Assembly (NCBI GenBank): GCA_028282705.1
Contig: JANQHI010000027.1
Coordinates: forward strand, 1-43,928
Length of the DNA: 43,928 nt
Direction: 5' to 3'
Origin: Prolixibacteraceae bacterium
GTDB taxonomy: Bacteria; Bacteroidota; Bacteroidia; Bacteroidales; Prolixibacteraceae
Numbering within the stretch: the stretch's first letter is position 1; each line of letters starts with the position of its first letter. The position numbers and the translations under genes were made by a program. Shown in pieces: positions 8,524 through 17,101 of the stretch. The notes beneath the pieces are model-generated. The model saw nothing but the letters and a program-made list of their open reading frames with translations, did not search any database and was not told where the DNA came from.

Positions 8524-10434
8524 TCAGTTACAATACCTTTTTATCACATTATAAGCACCATGGATACCCAGCTCTCCTGCCCTACTTAAATCCATAGCCC
8601 CTCCTTCCAGGTCATCCAGGTAAATTTTTGTTAGCCCCCTGTTAAAGTAAGCTTCAGCAAATTCAGGTTCTAATTCAATGGCTTTATTCAGGTCTTCCAT
8701 TGCCCTGTAATATTTTTCCTGTTTTAGCATAATATAAGCCCTGTTAAAATAGCCAAAGAAAAAGCCTGGATTGATATACAGTGAAAGCCTGTAGTCTTCA
8801 AGTATCTTGTCATAATCACCTGTTATGTCCTGAGTAGTTTCATTAACAGGCTGTTGTGTGCTTCCCATTGCAACTGTAACAGTTTCATTTGCACCTGGCA
8901 GCAATTCTATCTTTTCTATCATTTTCAGCCTGCAATTCCCCCTTGAAAAATAGGCTAACCCGTTTTTTTCCTCCATTTTAATTGCTTCATCCAGGTCTTT
9001 TAAAGAGGCACTATAATCTCCAGTCAAACAATGGAATATCCCCCTATTTAAATAATTATGGCTGGTTTCCTGAATAGTTATGCGCTCATTAAAATAGAGG
9101 ACAAAATTACTAAATACGGGCATGTCTTCCTGGCTAGCCTTATTTGAAACAGTTAAAGTAGGGTTATAATTATTATCCCTGCTTAGTGCCTCAATTTCAG
9201 GGTTGTAATACTGCAACTGTTCATAATCCACATCATCTTTTTCAAATGCAGAAACCATAAAAATTGGTTGCAGGTCAATAGCAATATTCTTATTCTGGAC
9301 ACGCCCATCATCAACATCTTCTTCTTCATCGGGTAGGTTCCTGTTATCTGCAATAATTAAATTTGTCCTCCTCCTTCTGGTTTGGTTTTCCTTCTCTTCT
9401 CCTGGCTTATTATCTTTTTGTTGGGTATTTGGGTTGGTGTTTTGCTGTTTATTTTGCCCCTGATTGGGCTGAGCTCCCTTAGATGGCTTATTCCCTTTGC
9501 GTTGTTGCTGGTTTTGAGCCAGTGCTTCCGAGTCAATTTTATAACGGCTAAGGTCATATTTGGGATTAAGGAGTGCAGCCACCTTGTAGTCCCTTTCATA
9601 CCCTGTGCGCCCCAATATTTCTTTTGCCATTGCCCTGTTAAAATAGGCAGTTGCCTGTTGGGGGTCAAGGCTTAAAGCCATATCATAATCCATGATAGCA
9701 CCACCATAATCTTCTAACTTATGCTTTACAATGCCACGATTATTATATGCCAAAGCATTTTTAGGGTCTAACTTTATACATTGGTCATAATCACGCAAAG
9801 CTGATGCATAATCATTTAATTCAAACCTTGCAAGCCCCCTGTTAAGGTAAGCCCCCGCATAATGTGGCCTGATGACAATAGCCTGGTTTAAATCCCTGAT
9901 AGCACCCCTTACATCCCCTTTGATGATTTTAGCATTGCTCCTGTTCATCAAAGCATTTATTGACTTTGGGCTAATTTCCAATGCCTTGTTATAATCCTTT
10001 ATAGCACCTTCAACATCTTTTAACGAGATTTTGGCTATCCCTCTATTGTTATAAATTATTTCATTCTCATCATTAAACTCCAGTGCTTTATTATAATCCT
10101 TGATGGCTTTATCATAATCTTTCAGGTTGTGGTAGGCCATCCCCCTATGGATAAAAGCATCTGGATAATAGGGTTTTATCTTAATGGCCCTGTTGTAATC
10201 TTTAATTGAACCCCTGTAATCTTCAAGCTGATGTTTTGCCAACCCCCTGTAATAATAAGGCTCAGGCAGGTGAGGCTTAAACTTGATAACAATATTAAAA
10301 TACTCAATAGCTCCTACATAATTACCAATTGATATACGCGTGCGCCCCACCTTGATATAGTGGTTTATATTTAATTGAGACTGGGCTGTAAAACCTAAGA
10401 ATAATATAAATAATAATATGGTAGTCCTCTTCAT
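8524..10434 (-). CDS. Exported tetratricopeptide-repeat protein with Gln/Asn-rich linker
   Basis: A 636-residue protein with a signal peptide (about 1-19, ending AQSQ). Two blocks of TPR units are visible: about eight repeats in residues 25-295, many with the signature YNNRGIAKxxLxDYxxAIxDYxKAL, and a second block at about 455-630. They are joined by a low-complexity, Gln/Asn/Lys-rich linker (about 300-350) and a short unassigned region. TPRs mediate protein-protein contacts, and with a signal peptide this one should act in the periplasm or at the envelope. It is upstream of rarA with a 7-bp gap, but no functional link between the two is obvious. A TATTTTTG -7-like box lies at 10457-10464 upstream. 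Confidence 0.9.
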   Translation of the reverse strand: MKRTTILLFILFLGFTAQSQLNINHYIKVGRTRISIGNYVGAIEYFNIVIKFKPHLPEPYYYRGLAKHQLEDYRGSIKDYNRAIKIKPYYPDAFIHRGMAYHNLKDYDKAIKDYNKALEFNDENEIIYNNRGIAKISLKDVEGAIKDYNKALEISPKSINALMNRSNAKIIKGDVRGAIRDLNQAIVIRPHYAGAYLNRGLARFELNDYASALRDYDQCIKLDPKNALAYNNRGIVKHKLEDYGGAIMDYDMALSLDPQQATAYFNRAMAKEILGRTGYERDYKVAALLNPKYDLSRYKIDSEALAQNQQQRKGNKPSKGAQPNQGQNKQQNTNPNTQQKDNKPGEEKENQTRRRRTNLIIADNRNLPDEEEDVDDGRVQNKNIAIDLQPIFMVSAFEKDDVDYEQLQYYNPEIEALSRDNNYNPTLTVSNKASQEDMPVFSNFVLYFNERITIQETSHNYLNRGIFHCLTGDYSASLKDLDEAIKMEEKNGLAYFSRGNCRLKMIEKIELLPGANETVTVAMGSTQQPVNETTQDITGDYDKILEDYRLSLYINPGFFFGYFNRAYIMLKQEKYYRAMEDLNKAIELEPEFAEAYFNRGLTKIYLDDLEGGAMDLSRAGELGIHGAYNVIKRYCN

Positions 10435-10549
10435 CCCTGAATCTTCTGTTTAAAAGCAAAAATAACATTTTCAGTTTGAAGCCTTCAGATTGATTAATTT
10501 TATTTAACTTTTAGAAGAAAAATTTGGTTGGTTAATAAATTTTGAAATT

Positions 10550-11119
10550 ATGGATAACAGATGTGGATGGGAAGTTAAGGATGAGCAATATATTGCCTAT
10601 CACGATAATGAATGGGGAGTTCCATTACATGATGACAATAAACTATTTGAGTTTTTAACCCTTGAAAGTTTCCAGGCAGGGTTGAGCTGGATGCTCATTT
10701 TGCGAAAAAGGGAGAATTTCAGGAAGGCATTTAAAAATTTTGACCCTGTAAAAGTTTCCAAATTTGGGCAAACCAAAATAAGTCAATTAATGCAGGATGC
10801 AGGAATCATAAGGAACAAGCAAAAAATTGAGGCTGCCATTAACAATGCAAAACGTTTTCTGGAAATACAAAAAGAGTTTGGAAGCTTTGATACATACATC
10901 TGGTCATTTGTTGGGCATAAACCCATTGTTAACCAATTTGAAAAATTGGAAGACCTACCTGCCAAAACAGGATTATCAGATAAAATTTCAAAAGACCTCA
11001 AAAAAAGGGGGTTCAAGTTTATGGGCTCCACAGTTGTTTATTCACATATGCAGGCAACAGGTATGGTAAACGACCACATAACCTCTTGTTTCAGGCATCA
11101 AGAAGTTAAAAAACTTTAA
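10550..11119 (+). CDS. tag: DNA-3-methyladenine glycosylase I
   Basis: A 189-residue base-excision repair enzyme that removes 3-methyladenine from alkylated DNA. Family features are RCGWEVKDEQYIAYHDNEWG at the N-terminus, ESFQAGLSWMLILRKRENFR, and the C-terminal zinc-site pattern with YSHMQATGMVNDH then C-x-x-H (SCFRH). Length matches Tag. It is divergent from the TPR-rarA operon, with 115 bp between start codons. Confidence 0.96.
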   Translation: MDNRCGWEVKDEQYIAYHDNEWGVPLHDDNKLFEFLTLESFQAGLSWMLILRKRENFRKAFKNFDPVKVSKFGQTKISQLMQDAGIIRNKQKIEAAINNAKRFLEIQKEFGSFDTYIWSFVGHKPIVNQFEKLEDLPAKTGLSDKISKDLKKRGFKFMGSTVVYSHMQATGMVNDHITSCFRHQEVKKL

Positions 11120-11256
11120 ATATTAGTACCCCTTCATCCAAGCAATTTATCATGCTACTTTTCCAACCCACTGATAATTGGAATAGTTAACAATTTACCA
11201 CCCTGTTAAACCAAATACAATAACCTGTTGTTAAACAGTTAAGGCATTGTTAGGGT

Positions 11257-11286
11257 TTTGTTAAATCTTAATATTTATTAATTTTG
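11257..11286 (+). promoter_or_regulatory. Promoter of the C1 peptidase gene
   Basis: TTTG (11257-11260), an 18-bp spacer and TAATTTTG (11279-11286), an exact TAnnTTTG. The peptidase ATG at 11320 lies 34 bp downstream. The -7 box overlaps the earlier TTG at 11284, which argues against that codon as the start. Confidence 0.65.
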
Positions 11287-11319
11287 GGGCTGGAAGTAAA
11301 TACAACGCTTTTTATCTCT

Positions 11320-12531
11320 ATGAAAAATTTATTGACGTTAGTTGTGGGGGTTGTTTTTGTAGTTTCTTCAGTTTATGCTGAAAATAATGAAGAAAGCAAA
11401 AAGAATAAATTAAAAGGGCTTGAGTTTGAGGATATAAAATTATTGCCTGCTACCTCAGTGAAAGACCAGCACAGGACTGGCACCTGTTGGTCATTTTCAG
11501 GATTATCATTCCTTGAGTCAGAACTCCTTAGGTTAGACAAACCTGAAGTAGATTTATCAGAAATGTTTATTGTTTGGTACACCTATTCAGAAAAGGCTAT
11601 AAAGCATGTAAGGCTACATGGTAACCTTAATTTTGCTGCAGGTGGGGCATTTCATGATGTTACAAACATGATCAGGAAATTTGGCATTGTACCAGAATCC
11701 GTCTATGATGGGCTAAACTATGGTGAGGATAAGCATGTGCATGGGGAAATGGATAAAGTGTTGCGCCAACATGTTGATGCAGTAGTTGAAAATAAAAACA
11801 GGAAACTCAGTACAGCATGGCATGAGTCTGTAGAGTGCACCTTAAATTCATATTTGGGTGAAATTCCTGAAAAATTTGAATATCAAGGTAATGAATACAC
11901 TCCCCTAAGTTTTGCCAGGGAATTTGTTGGGTTGAATATGGATGATTATGTAGAGATCTCATCCTATTCACACCATCCATTTTATGAAAAGTTTATCCTT
12001 GAAGTCCCAGATAACTGGTCATGGGACGAGATGTATAATGTACCCCTCAATGAACTGCAAGAAATTATTGACCATTCTTTGGATAATGGGCATACCATTG
12101 CATGGGCAGCTGATGTAAGTGAAAAAGGGTTCATGTCAAGTAATAAAGGTGTAGCAGTATTGCCTGAAATTAATATTGAAGAGATGAGTGATGCTGAGAT
12201 ATTGAAATGGGAAAGCCTTTCAGACAAAGAGAAGGAATCAAAAATCTTTAAGCTGGATATGCCTTTCAAAGAAAAAATGGTTACCCAGGAAATGAGGCAA
12301 GTGGCTTTTGATAATTTCCAAACCACTGATGACCATGGCATGCATATTATAGGAATAGCCACTGACCAAAATGGCAAAATTTATTATAAAGTAAAAAACT
12401 CATGGGGCGACTATAATAAATATGATGGTTATTTCTATGCATCAAAACCTTATGTGCAATACAAGACCACATGCATCATGGTGCATAAGGATGCAATCCC
12501 AAAGCATATAAGAGAAAAGTTAAAACTATAA
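11320..12531 (+). CDS. C1-family cysteine aminopeptidase (bleomycin hydrolase/PepC type), exported
   Basis: A 403-residue peptidase. A clear signal peptide (MKNLLTLVVG to VYA, about 1-20) sends it across the inner membrane. The papain-fold triad is complete: Cys56 in GTCWSFS preceded by the oxyanion Gln in VKDQ, His in DDHGMHIIGI, and Asn in KVKNSWG. The closest family type is bleomycin hydrolase/aminopeptidase C, which in Bacteroidota is often exported. A longer frame from a TTG at 11284 exists, but that codon lies in the promoter and would bury the signal peptide, so the ATG at 11320 is chosen. A strong terminator follows 9 bp after the stop. Confidence 0.94.
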   Translation: MKNLLTLVVGVVFVVSSVYAENNEESKKNKLKGLEFEDIKLLPATSVKDQHRTGTCWSFSGLSFLESELLRLDKPEVDLSEMFIVWYTYSEKAIKHVRLHGNLNFAAGGAFHDVTNMIRKFGIVPESVYDGLNYGEDKHVHGEMDKVLRQHVDAVVENKNRKLSTAWHESVECTLNSYLGEIPEKFEYQGNEYTPLSFAREFVGLNMDDYVEISSYSHHPFYEKFILEVPDNWSWDEMYNVPLNELQEIIDHSLDNGHTIAWAADVSEKGFMSSNKGVAVLPEINIEEMSDAEILKWESLSDKEKESKIFKLDMPFKEKMVTQEMRQVAFDNFQTTDDHGMHIIGIATDQNGKIYYKVKNSWGDYNKYDGYFYASKPYVQYKTTCIMVHKDAIPKHIREKLKL

Positions 12532-12539
12532 AGGAGGAG

Positions 12540-12568
12540 CCTTCCCATTAATTCGGGAAGGTTTTTTT
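12540..12568 (+). terminator. Rho-independent terminator after C1 peptidase
   Basis: CCTTCCC (12540-12546) and GGGAAGG (12555-12561) form a perfect 7-bp stem with an 8-nt loop, followed by seven T residues. Confidence 0.9.
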
Positions 12569-12609
12569 ATCTTTGGACGGAAATCCCTGCATGGGCATAA
12601 TCTGATTCA

Positions 12610-13557
12610 ATGGTAAATTTTTATTCCAAAGGAAAAAATTGGCAGGTTAAATTGTTTTTTATTTTAACCATGCTCCTTGCCTCTTTCCAAGCAAAAACCC
12701 AAAATTCAGATTGGGAATGGTGGAATGCCCTTCATGGATGGGAACCTGGGATGCCATCATGGAGGATGTGGCTGACCATCAGCCCAGGATACCTGGGACC
12801 TAATGCTTTGCCAGTACCTAAAATGAAAAATGGGTTGATCAAGGAAAAAGGAGAAACCCAAATAAGTACCAACCTGCATTTCAGGGAGGGAGACAACACC
12901 CAGGATATTTCAGGATATTTTATGTTGCCATTTGCTCAAAGTAAAATAGCCTTTGAGGTATATGGGGTAATTGTTGAGAAGTACCGAATGTCTAACCAGG
13001 TGCGTGATGAAAGGTTAGCAAGGGATAAAGATGGGAAAGGTATCTCACAGGGTGACCTATATTTTAGTACATTGTTACAGATAACACGTGGCAGGAAATT
13101 CCCTAACACCTTGCTTAGGGCAGCTGCTAAAACAGCATCAGGAGGTGCTTATGATGCTGCCCGCTATTCTGATAGCCCTGGCTACTTTTTTGACCTGAGT
13201 TTTTCAAAAGATTTGCGTACACCCATTTCAATATGGAGGCCATATGCCTCATTTGGCTTTTATAGCTGGCAAACCAATGATGATGAAAATTTGCAAAATG
13301 ATGCTTATATGTATGGGGCTGGCATAGAGTTTTTAAAAAACAACTGGACAGCCAATGCCTCAGTTTCAGGTTATTCAGGTTATAAAGAAGAAAAGGACAA
13401 ACCAATGGTTTTAACACTTTCATTAGAAAAACAAAAAGGGGACAGAAGCATCAGTTTACAATATGTTCATGGCTTCAGGGACTGGGAATATGATACATTA
13501 AGGTTATCTTATATATGGCATTTTAATGGAGTCAACCAATCACAAACAATTGAATAA
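12610..13557 (+). CDS. Hypothetical outer-membrane beta-barrel protein
   Basis: A 315-residue protein with a signal peptide (about 1-29, ending QAKTQ), then a Trp-rich opening (SDWEWWNALHGWEPG) and alternating polar/hydrophobic strands through to the C-terminus, including paired aromatic turns such as WRPYASFGFYSW and ISLQYVHGFRDWEYDTLRLSYIWHF. This pattern suggests an outer-membrane barrel. No specific family was recognised. It follows the peptidase terminator and appears to be a single-gene unit. Confidence 0.75.
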   Translation: MVNFYSKGKNWQVKLFFILTMLLASFQAKTQNSDWEWWNALHGWEPGMPSWRMWLTISPGYLGPNALPVPKMKNGLIKEKGETQISTNLHFREGDNTQDISGYFMLPFAQSKIAFEVYGVIVEKYRMSNQVRDERLARDKDGKGISQGDLYFSTLLQITRGRKFPNTLLRAAAKTASGGAYDAARYSDSPGYFFDLSFSKDLRTPISIWRPYASFGFYSWQTNDDENLQNDAYMYGAGIEFLKNNWTANASVSGYSGYKEEKDKPMVLTLSLEKQKGDRSISLQYVHGFRDWEYDTLRLSYIWHFNGVNQSQTIE

Positions 13558-13660
13558 ACAGGCTTGAAACAAGCATAATAAATATTTTCTCAGATAGGCA
13601 GATGATTAAAATTCATGCGAGTTCCATCTGTTACAATAATAAATAAACAATTTTAAACAG

Positions 13661-14329
13661 ATGAAAAAATACCATAAAAGTTTCAACTGGTTTTTATACC
13701 CATATATCTTGTTTTTTATTGTTGGTATTGTTACCATACTGGTTACCCAAAAAGGTGATATCCTTCTATTTATTAATAAATATTCTTCTAACTCTTTTGA
13801 CTCTTTTTTTCTTGTTGTTACTGATATTGGGCTTGGTAGTTTTGTAGCTATTGTTGGGGCAGCCCTCCTGTTTTATAAATTTCGCTGGGGGTTATTTATA
13901 TTAATTAACCTTGCATGGGTAGGTATTTTTACCAACTTTTTCAAGAGGGTATTATTCCCTCACCTTCCCAGGCCATTCCACCATTTTTATTATGATGACC
14001 TGTATAGGTTTATCCATGATGCACCCCTTATTTATTATAGCACCTTCCCATCAGGGCATACAATGACTATCTTTGGGTTTTGCAGTATGTTGGCTTACCT
14101 AATGAAAAACAAGCTCCTAAGTTTATCATTCTTTTTATTGGCATTGCTTGTGGGAATATCAAGGGTATACTTGCTTCAACACTTCTTTATTGACATTTAT
14201 GTAGGGTCTGTTTTAGGATTGGTTTCACTTGCCCTTTCTGTTTGGGTAGTTGATAAGAAACTGGGGAAATATTCATCTTTTCTTGATAAAGGGATTCTTT
14301 CAATGGTAAAGAAAAGCATTTCAAAATAA
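13661..14329 (+). CDS. PAP2-family membrane phosphatase
   Basis: A 222-residue integral membrane protein with about six hydrophobic segments. PAP2 motifs are visible: a Lys-containing segment leading to Arg-Pro (KRVLFPHLPRP), PSGHT in FPSGHTMTIFG, and SR-x5-H-x3-D in ISRVYLLQHFFIDIYVG. The spacing from the motif-1 Lys to Arg-Pro is eight residues rather than the classic six. Enzymes of this fold dephosphorylate undecaprenyl pyrophosphate, phosphatidic acid, lipid A or related lipids at the membrane surface. The neighbouring GT2 gene, which may use a polyprenyl phosphate carrier, is consistent with a lipid-carrier role, but the substrate cannot be fixed. Confidence 0.88.
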   Translation: MKKYHKSFNWFLYPYILFFIVGIVTILVTQKGDILLFINKYSSNSFDSFFLVVTDIGLGSFVAIVGAALLFYKFRWGLFILINLAWVGIFTNFFKRVLFPHLPRPFHHFYYDDLYRFIHDAPLIYYSTFPSGHTMTIFGFCSMLAYLMKNKLLSLSFFLLALLVGISRVYLLQHFFIDIYVGSVLGLVSLALSVWVVDKKLGKYSSFLDKGILSMVKKSISK

Positions 14330-14441
14330 CTGGTCGGGGGCTTCATAAATAAATAAACTAAAAAGGTTTACAGATTCTTGTTTTAATGAATAAATATGCA
14401 AATGAATTTATTAATTTCGCTCTCAAAATAATGCTGAAAAT

Positions 14442-15386
14442 ATGAAAGAACTTTCACTGGTAATTTGTGTATATAATGAAGAGTCAAACATTGCCCCATT
14501 AAGCAAACAAATTGTTGAGGCTCTTAACAATTATACCTATGAGGCCATATTTGTTAATGATGGTTCAACTGATAGCACCAGGGCTGAAGTCCTAAAAATA
14601 AATGATGAGCGTTTTAAGCTGCTTGACCTAAAAATGAACTATGGGCAAAGTACTGCCTTGCAAGCAGGTATAGACATGGCCAAAGGTGAATATATTGTGT
14701 TATTGGATGGAGATTTGCAAAATGACCCTGCTGATATCCCAATGATGCTAAAAATGGCCAGGGATGAAGACTGGGACATGGTTGCAGGAGTGAGGGCAAA
14801 CAGGAAAGATGGCATGTTTTTAAGGAAAGTCCCCAGCAAAATTGCCAATTATGTAATCCGCAAATCAACAGGTACAAAAATGAAAGACTTGGGATGCACC
14901 CTAAAAATATTCACCAATGAAACAGCAAAAAGCCTGAATATTTATGGAGAGCTGCACAGGTATATCCCAGTGCTTGCTTCACTTGAAGGAGCCACCAGGA
15001 TTACACAGGTTGATGTAAACCACAGAGCCAGGGAGTTTGGTAAATCAAAATACAACCTGAGCAGGACAACCCGTGTCATTAGTGATTTGCTGCTAATGGT
15101 ATTTTTCAAAAAGTACCTTCAAAAACCAATGCACTTTTTTGGAGCTCTAGGAATTATCACATTAGGGCTTGGTGTGATCATCAATATTTATATGTTGGTT
15201 TTAAAATTTTATGGCCAGGACATTTGGGGAAAACCACTATTGTTACTTGGTATTTTATTGGTAATGGGAGGCATACAGTTTTTCACCATTGGGATTATTG
15301 CTGAACTTCAGATGAGGACTTATTTTGAGTCTCAGAATAAAAAACCTTACAGGATAAAGAAATTTACCAGTACAAAAGTGAAATAA
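14442..15386 (+). CDS. Family 2 glycosyltransferase, polyprenyl-phosphate (DPM1/GtrB/ArnC) type
   Basis: A 314-residue enzyme with a cytoplasmic GT-A domain (about 1-215) and two C-terminal membrane helices (about 228-250 and 262-285). GT2 signatures are LVICVYNEESNI, FVNDGSTDST, the nucleotide-sugar region MNYGQSTALQAGIDMA, and DGDLQNDP (the DxD-type metal site). Such proteins transfer a sugar from a nucleotide donor to undecaprenyl or dolichyl phosphate for later flipping and use in surface glycans. It lies downstream of the PAP2 phosphatase but has its own 112-bp intergenic gap. Confidence 0.92.
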   Translation: MKELSLVICVYNEESNIAPLSKQIVEALNNYTYEAIFVNDGSTDSTRAEVLKINDERFKLLDLKMNYGQSTALQAGIDMAKGEYIVLLDGDLQNDPADIPMMLKMARDEDWDMVAGVRANRKDGMFLRKVPSKIANYVIRKSTGTKMKDLGCTLKIFTNETAKSLNIYGELHRYIPVLASLEGATRITQVDVNHRAREFGKSKYNLSRTTRVISDLLLMVFFKKYLQKPMHFFGALGIITLGLGVIINIYMLVLKFYGQDIWGKPLLLLGILLVMGGIQFFTIGIIAELQMRTYFESQNKKPYRIKKFTSTKVK

Positions 15387-15420
15387 CCTGATAATAATGG
15401 TGTTTTTAAAGCTTACCAGT

Positions 15421-15428
15421 TATATTTG
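15421..15428 (+). promoter_or_regulatory. -7 promoter element for plug-only gene 1
   Basis: TATATTTG matches TAnnTTTG exactly and lies 24 bp before the ATG at 15453. No clear TTTG at -33 was found. The element overlaps an earlier TTG start candidate (15426), which supports the ATG at 15453. Confidence 0.45.
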
Positions 15429-15452
15429 TTTAAAATAAAAGCTTTGAAAACT

Positions 15453-16142
15453 ATGATAGCTACTAACCTTAAAACCATCATCCTGACTTTTCTGGTCATT
15501 TTGTCTTTCACTACCATGGGGCAGCCTATTTCTATTAAAGGGAAAGTCACTACTTTTGATAGTATCCCAATTGTAAATGCCAATGTTGAAGTAAAAAGCA
15601 CAAAACTTGCATACAAAACTGACTCATTGGGGATATTTGAAATCACATGTAACCAGCCGGACAGGGTGAGAGTTACTGCCAATGGCTTTGTTCCGCGTTC
15701 AGTAAAAATAAAAGATAAAACAAAACTTATTTTGGTTAACCTGATCTTGGACAATAAACCTGACAGCAGAGACATTGCCATAGGGTATGGCCATATAAAA
15801 AACCATGAAAAGTTAAATGCTGCTATGGGGTTAACTGAAGACTTTATTAGTTTCAATTCATATGCTACCATGTGGGATTTGCTCAGGGGCAGGTTTCCTG
15901 GGCTGATGATCAGGAATGGCCAAGTGCTGATCAGGGGAATAGAAACATTTGGAGCAGACAATGGGGCTTTGGTAGTTATTGATGGGGTTGCAAAACAAAC
16001 AAGTGACCTAAAAAACCTACCTCCACACACTGTTCAATCAATTAATATTTTAAAAGATGCATCAGCAGCTATTTATGGTTCAAGGGGTGCAAATGGCGTG
16101 GTTATTGTAAAAACCAAAAGAGGCCATGTTTCAGAAAAATAA
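15453..16142 (+). CDS. Exported barrel-less SusC/RagA-like plug protein (copy 1)
   Basis: A 229-residue protein with a signal peptide (about 1-23), a carboxypeptidase-like regulatory domain (about 25-100, GKVTTFDSIPIVNANVEV) and then a TonB plug domain (about 115-225) ending in the SusC/RagA signature INILKDASAAIYGSRGANGV. The protein stops there, so the 600-800-residue beta-barrel expected of a SusC family receptor is absent and no barrel sequence follows. The next gene is a clear paralogue with the same truncated layout, which argues against a recent accidental truncation. It may act as a periplasmic or outer-membrane accessory, but the function is unknown. The ATG at 15453 is preferred to the upstream TTG at 15426. 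Confidence 0.85.
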   Translation: MIATNLKTIILTFLVILSFTTMGQPISIKGKVTTFDSIPIVNANVEVKSTKLAYKTDSLGIFEITCNQPDRVRVTANGFVPRSVKIKDKTKLILVNLILDNKPDSRDIAIGYGHIKNHEKLNAAMGLTEDFISFNSYATMWDLLRGRFPGLMIRNGQVLIRGIETFGADNGALVVIDGVAKQTSDLKNLPPHTVQSINILKDASAAIYGSRGANGVVIVKTKRGHVSEK

Positions 16143-16218
16143 TTGGGCATCCAATAAGGGTATTTCCTTACACTGTTGTCTTAAATACTGTAAACCAAAA
16201 CCATAAATATTACAACTC

Positions 16219-16896
16219 ATGAACATAAAAAAAATCTCCACATTTATTGCAATATCCCTTTTTGTTTTATCCTCCAGTATTGCGCAAGACAGATTGGTTC
16301 GCGGAAAAGTAACTACTTTTGACAGCATACCCCTTATAAATGCATCTGTCCTGATAAAAAGTACCAAACAAACCATCAAAACAGATTCAATTGGAAATTT
16401 TAGTGCATACTGCAATACTCCTGAAAAACTGAAAATCAGTGCTAATGGGTTTCTTACCAGAAATGTAAAAATCCCTGAAAATGTTAAAGTCCTGTTAATA
16501 AACCTAAAGCTAAAAAGTACAGAAGAAGCCAAAGAAATTGCTACTGGGTATGGGCATGTAAAAGATAAGGATAAGCTTTACTCAATGGTATCTTTAAACA
16601 GCAAAGAAATGGATTTCTCTATGTATAAAGATGTGTTTGAAATAATCAGGGGAAGGTTTCCTGGGGTTAGGGTTGAAAGTGATCAAATCATCATAAGAGG
16701 TATCAACTCAATAACAGGAAGCAGTGCTGCACTAATTGTAGTAGATGGCATAACTGCAGATGCCAGTTTAGCCAATAGCATACCTCCCCATTCAATCAAA
16801 AGTATTAACATATTAAAAGATGGTTCTGCTGCACGTTATGGGGTGCGTGGTGCCAATGGGGTTGTTGTAATTGAAACCAAAAGGGGTAATGAATAA
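16219..16896 (+). CDS. Exported barrel-less SusC/RagA-like plug protein (copy 2)
   Basis: A 225-residue paralogue of the preceding gene: signal peptide (about 1-22, ending SSIAQ), carboxypeptidase-like domain opening GKVTTFDSIPLINASV, and plug domain ending INILKDGSAARYGVRGANGV. Shared blocks with copy 1 include GKVTTFDSIP, ANGF, the GYGH motif, RGRFPG, PPH and the SusC/RagA signature. It also ends right after the plug. The gap between the two genes is 76 bp, so they are probably a tandem duplication and co-transcribed. A terminator-like hairpin follows at 16938-16984. Confidence 0.85.
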   Translation: MNIKKISTFIAISLFVLSSSIAQDRLVRGKVTTFDSIPLINASVLIKSTKQTIKTDSIGNFSAYCNTPEKLKISANGFLTRNVKIPENVKVLLINLKLKSTEEAKEIATGYGHVKDKDKLYSMVSLNSKEMDFSMYKDVFEIIRGRFPGVRVESDQIIIRGINSITGSSAALIVVDGITADASLANSIPPHSIKSINILKDGSAARYGVRGANGVVVIETKRGNE

Positions 16897-16937
16897 CCAC
16901 TAGCCTAATTAGCAAGGCATTGAATTAGCAACACAAG

Positions 16938-16984
16938 AAACAGGGGTTTGTAAGTTTAGATAATTGCAGGCTCCTGTTTTTTTT
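16938..16984 (+). terminator. Probable terminator after the plug-only pair
   Basis: AAACAGG (16938-16944) can pair with CCTGTTT (16973-16979), followed by T residues to 16984. The loop is long (28 nt), which lowers confidence. Confidence 0.5.
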
Positions 16985-17101
16985 GCCCGTTAACCTGATA
17001 AAAATACCTTTTTTAAAACAGGATTTTAAAGTTGTTTTCCTACTTGATTCATTCTATATTTAAAAACCTGACTTAAGAACTAAACAGAAGGGAACCAGAC
17101 A

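Noticed and set aside
9382-9675. Hydrophobic plus-strand ORF opposite the TPR gene linker
   Set aside because: It is a shadow of the low-complexity Gln/Asn/Lys-rich linker of the TPR protein on the other strand.
11284-11319. Earlier TTG start of the C1 peptidase
   Set aside because: The codon lies in the -7 promoter box and would place 12 residues before a normal signal peptide.
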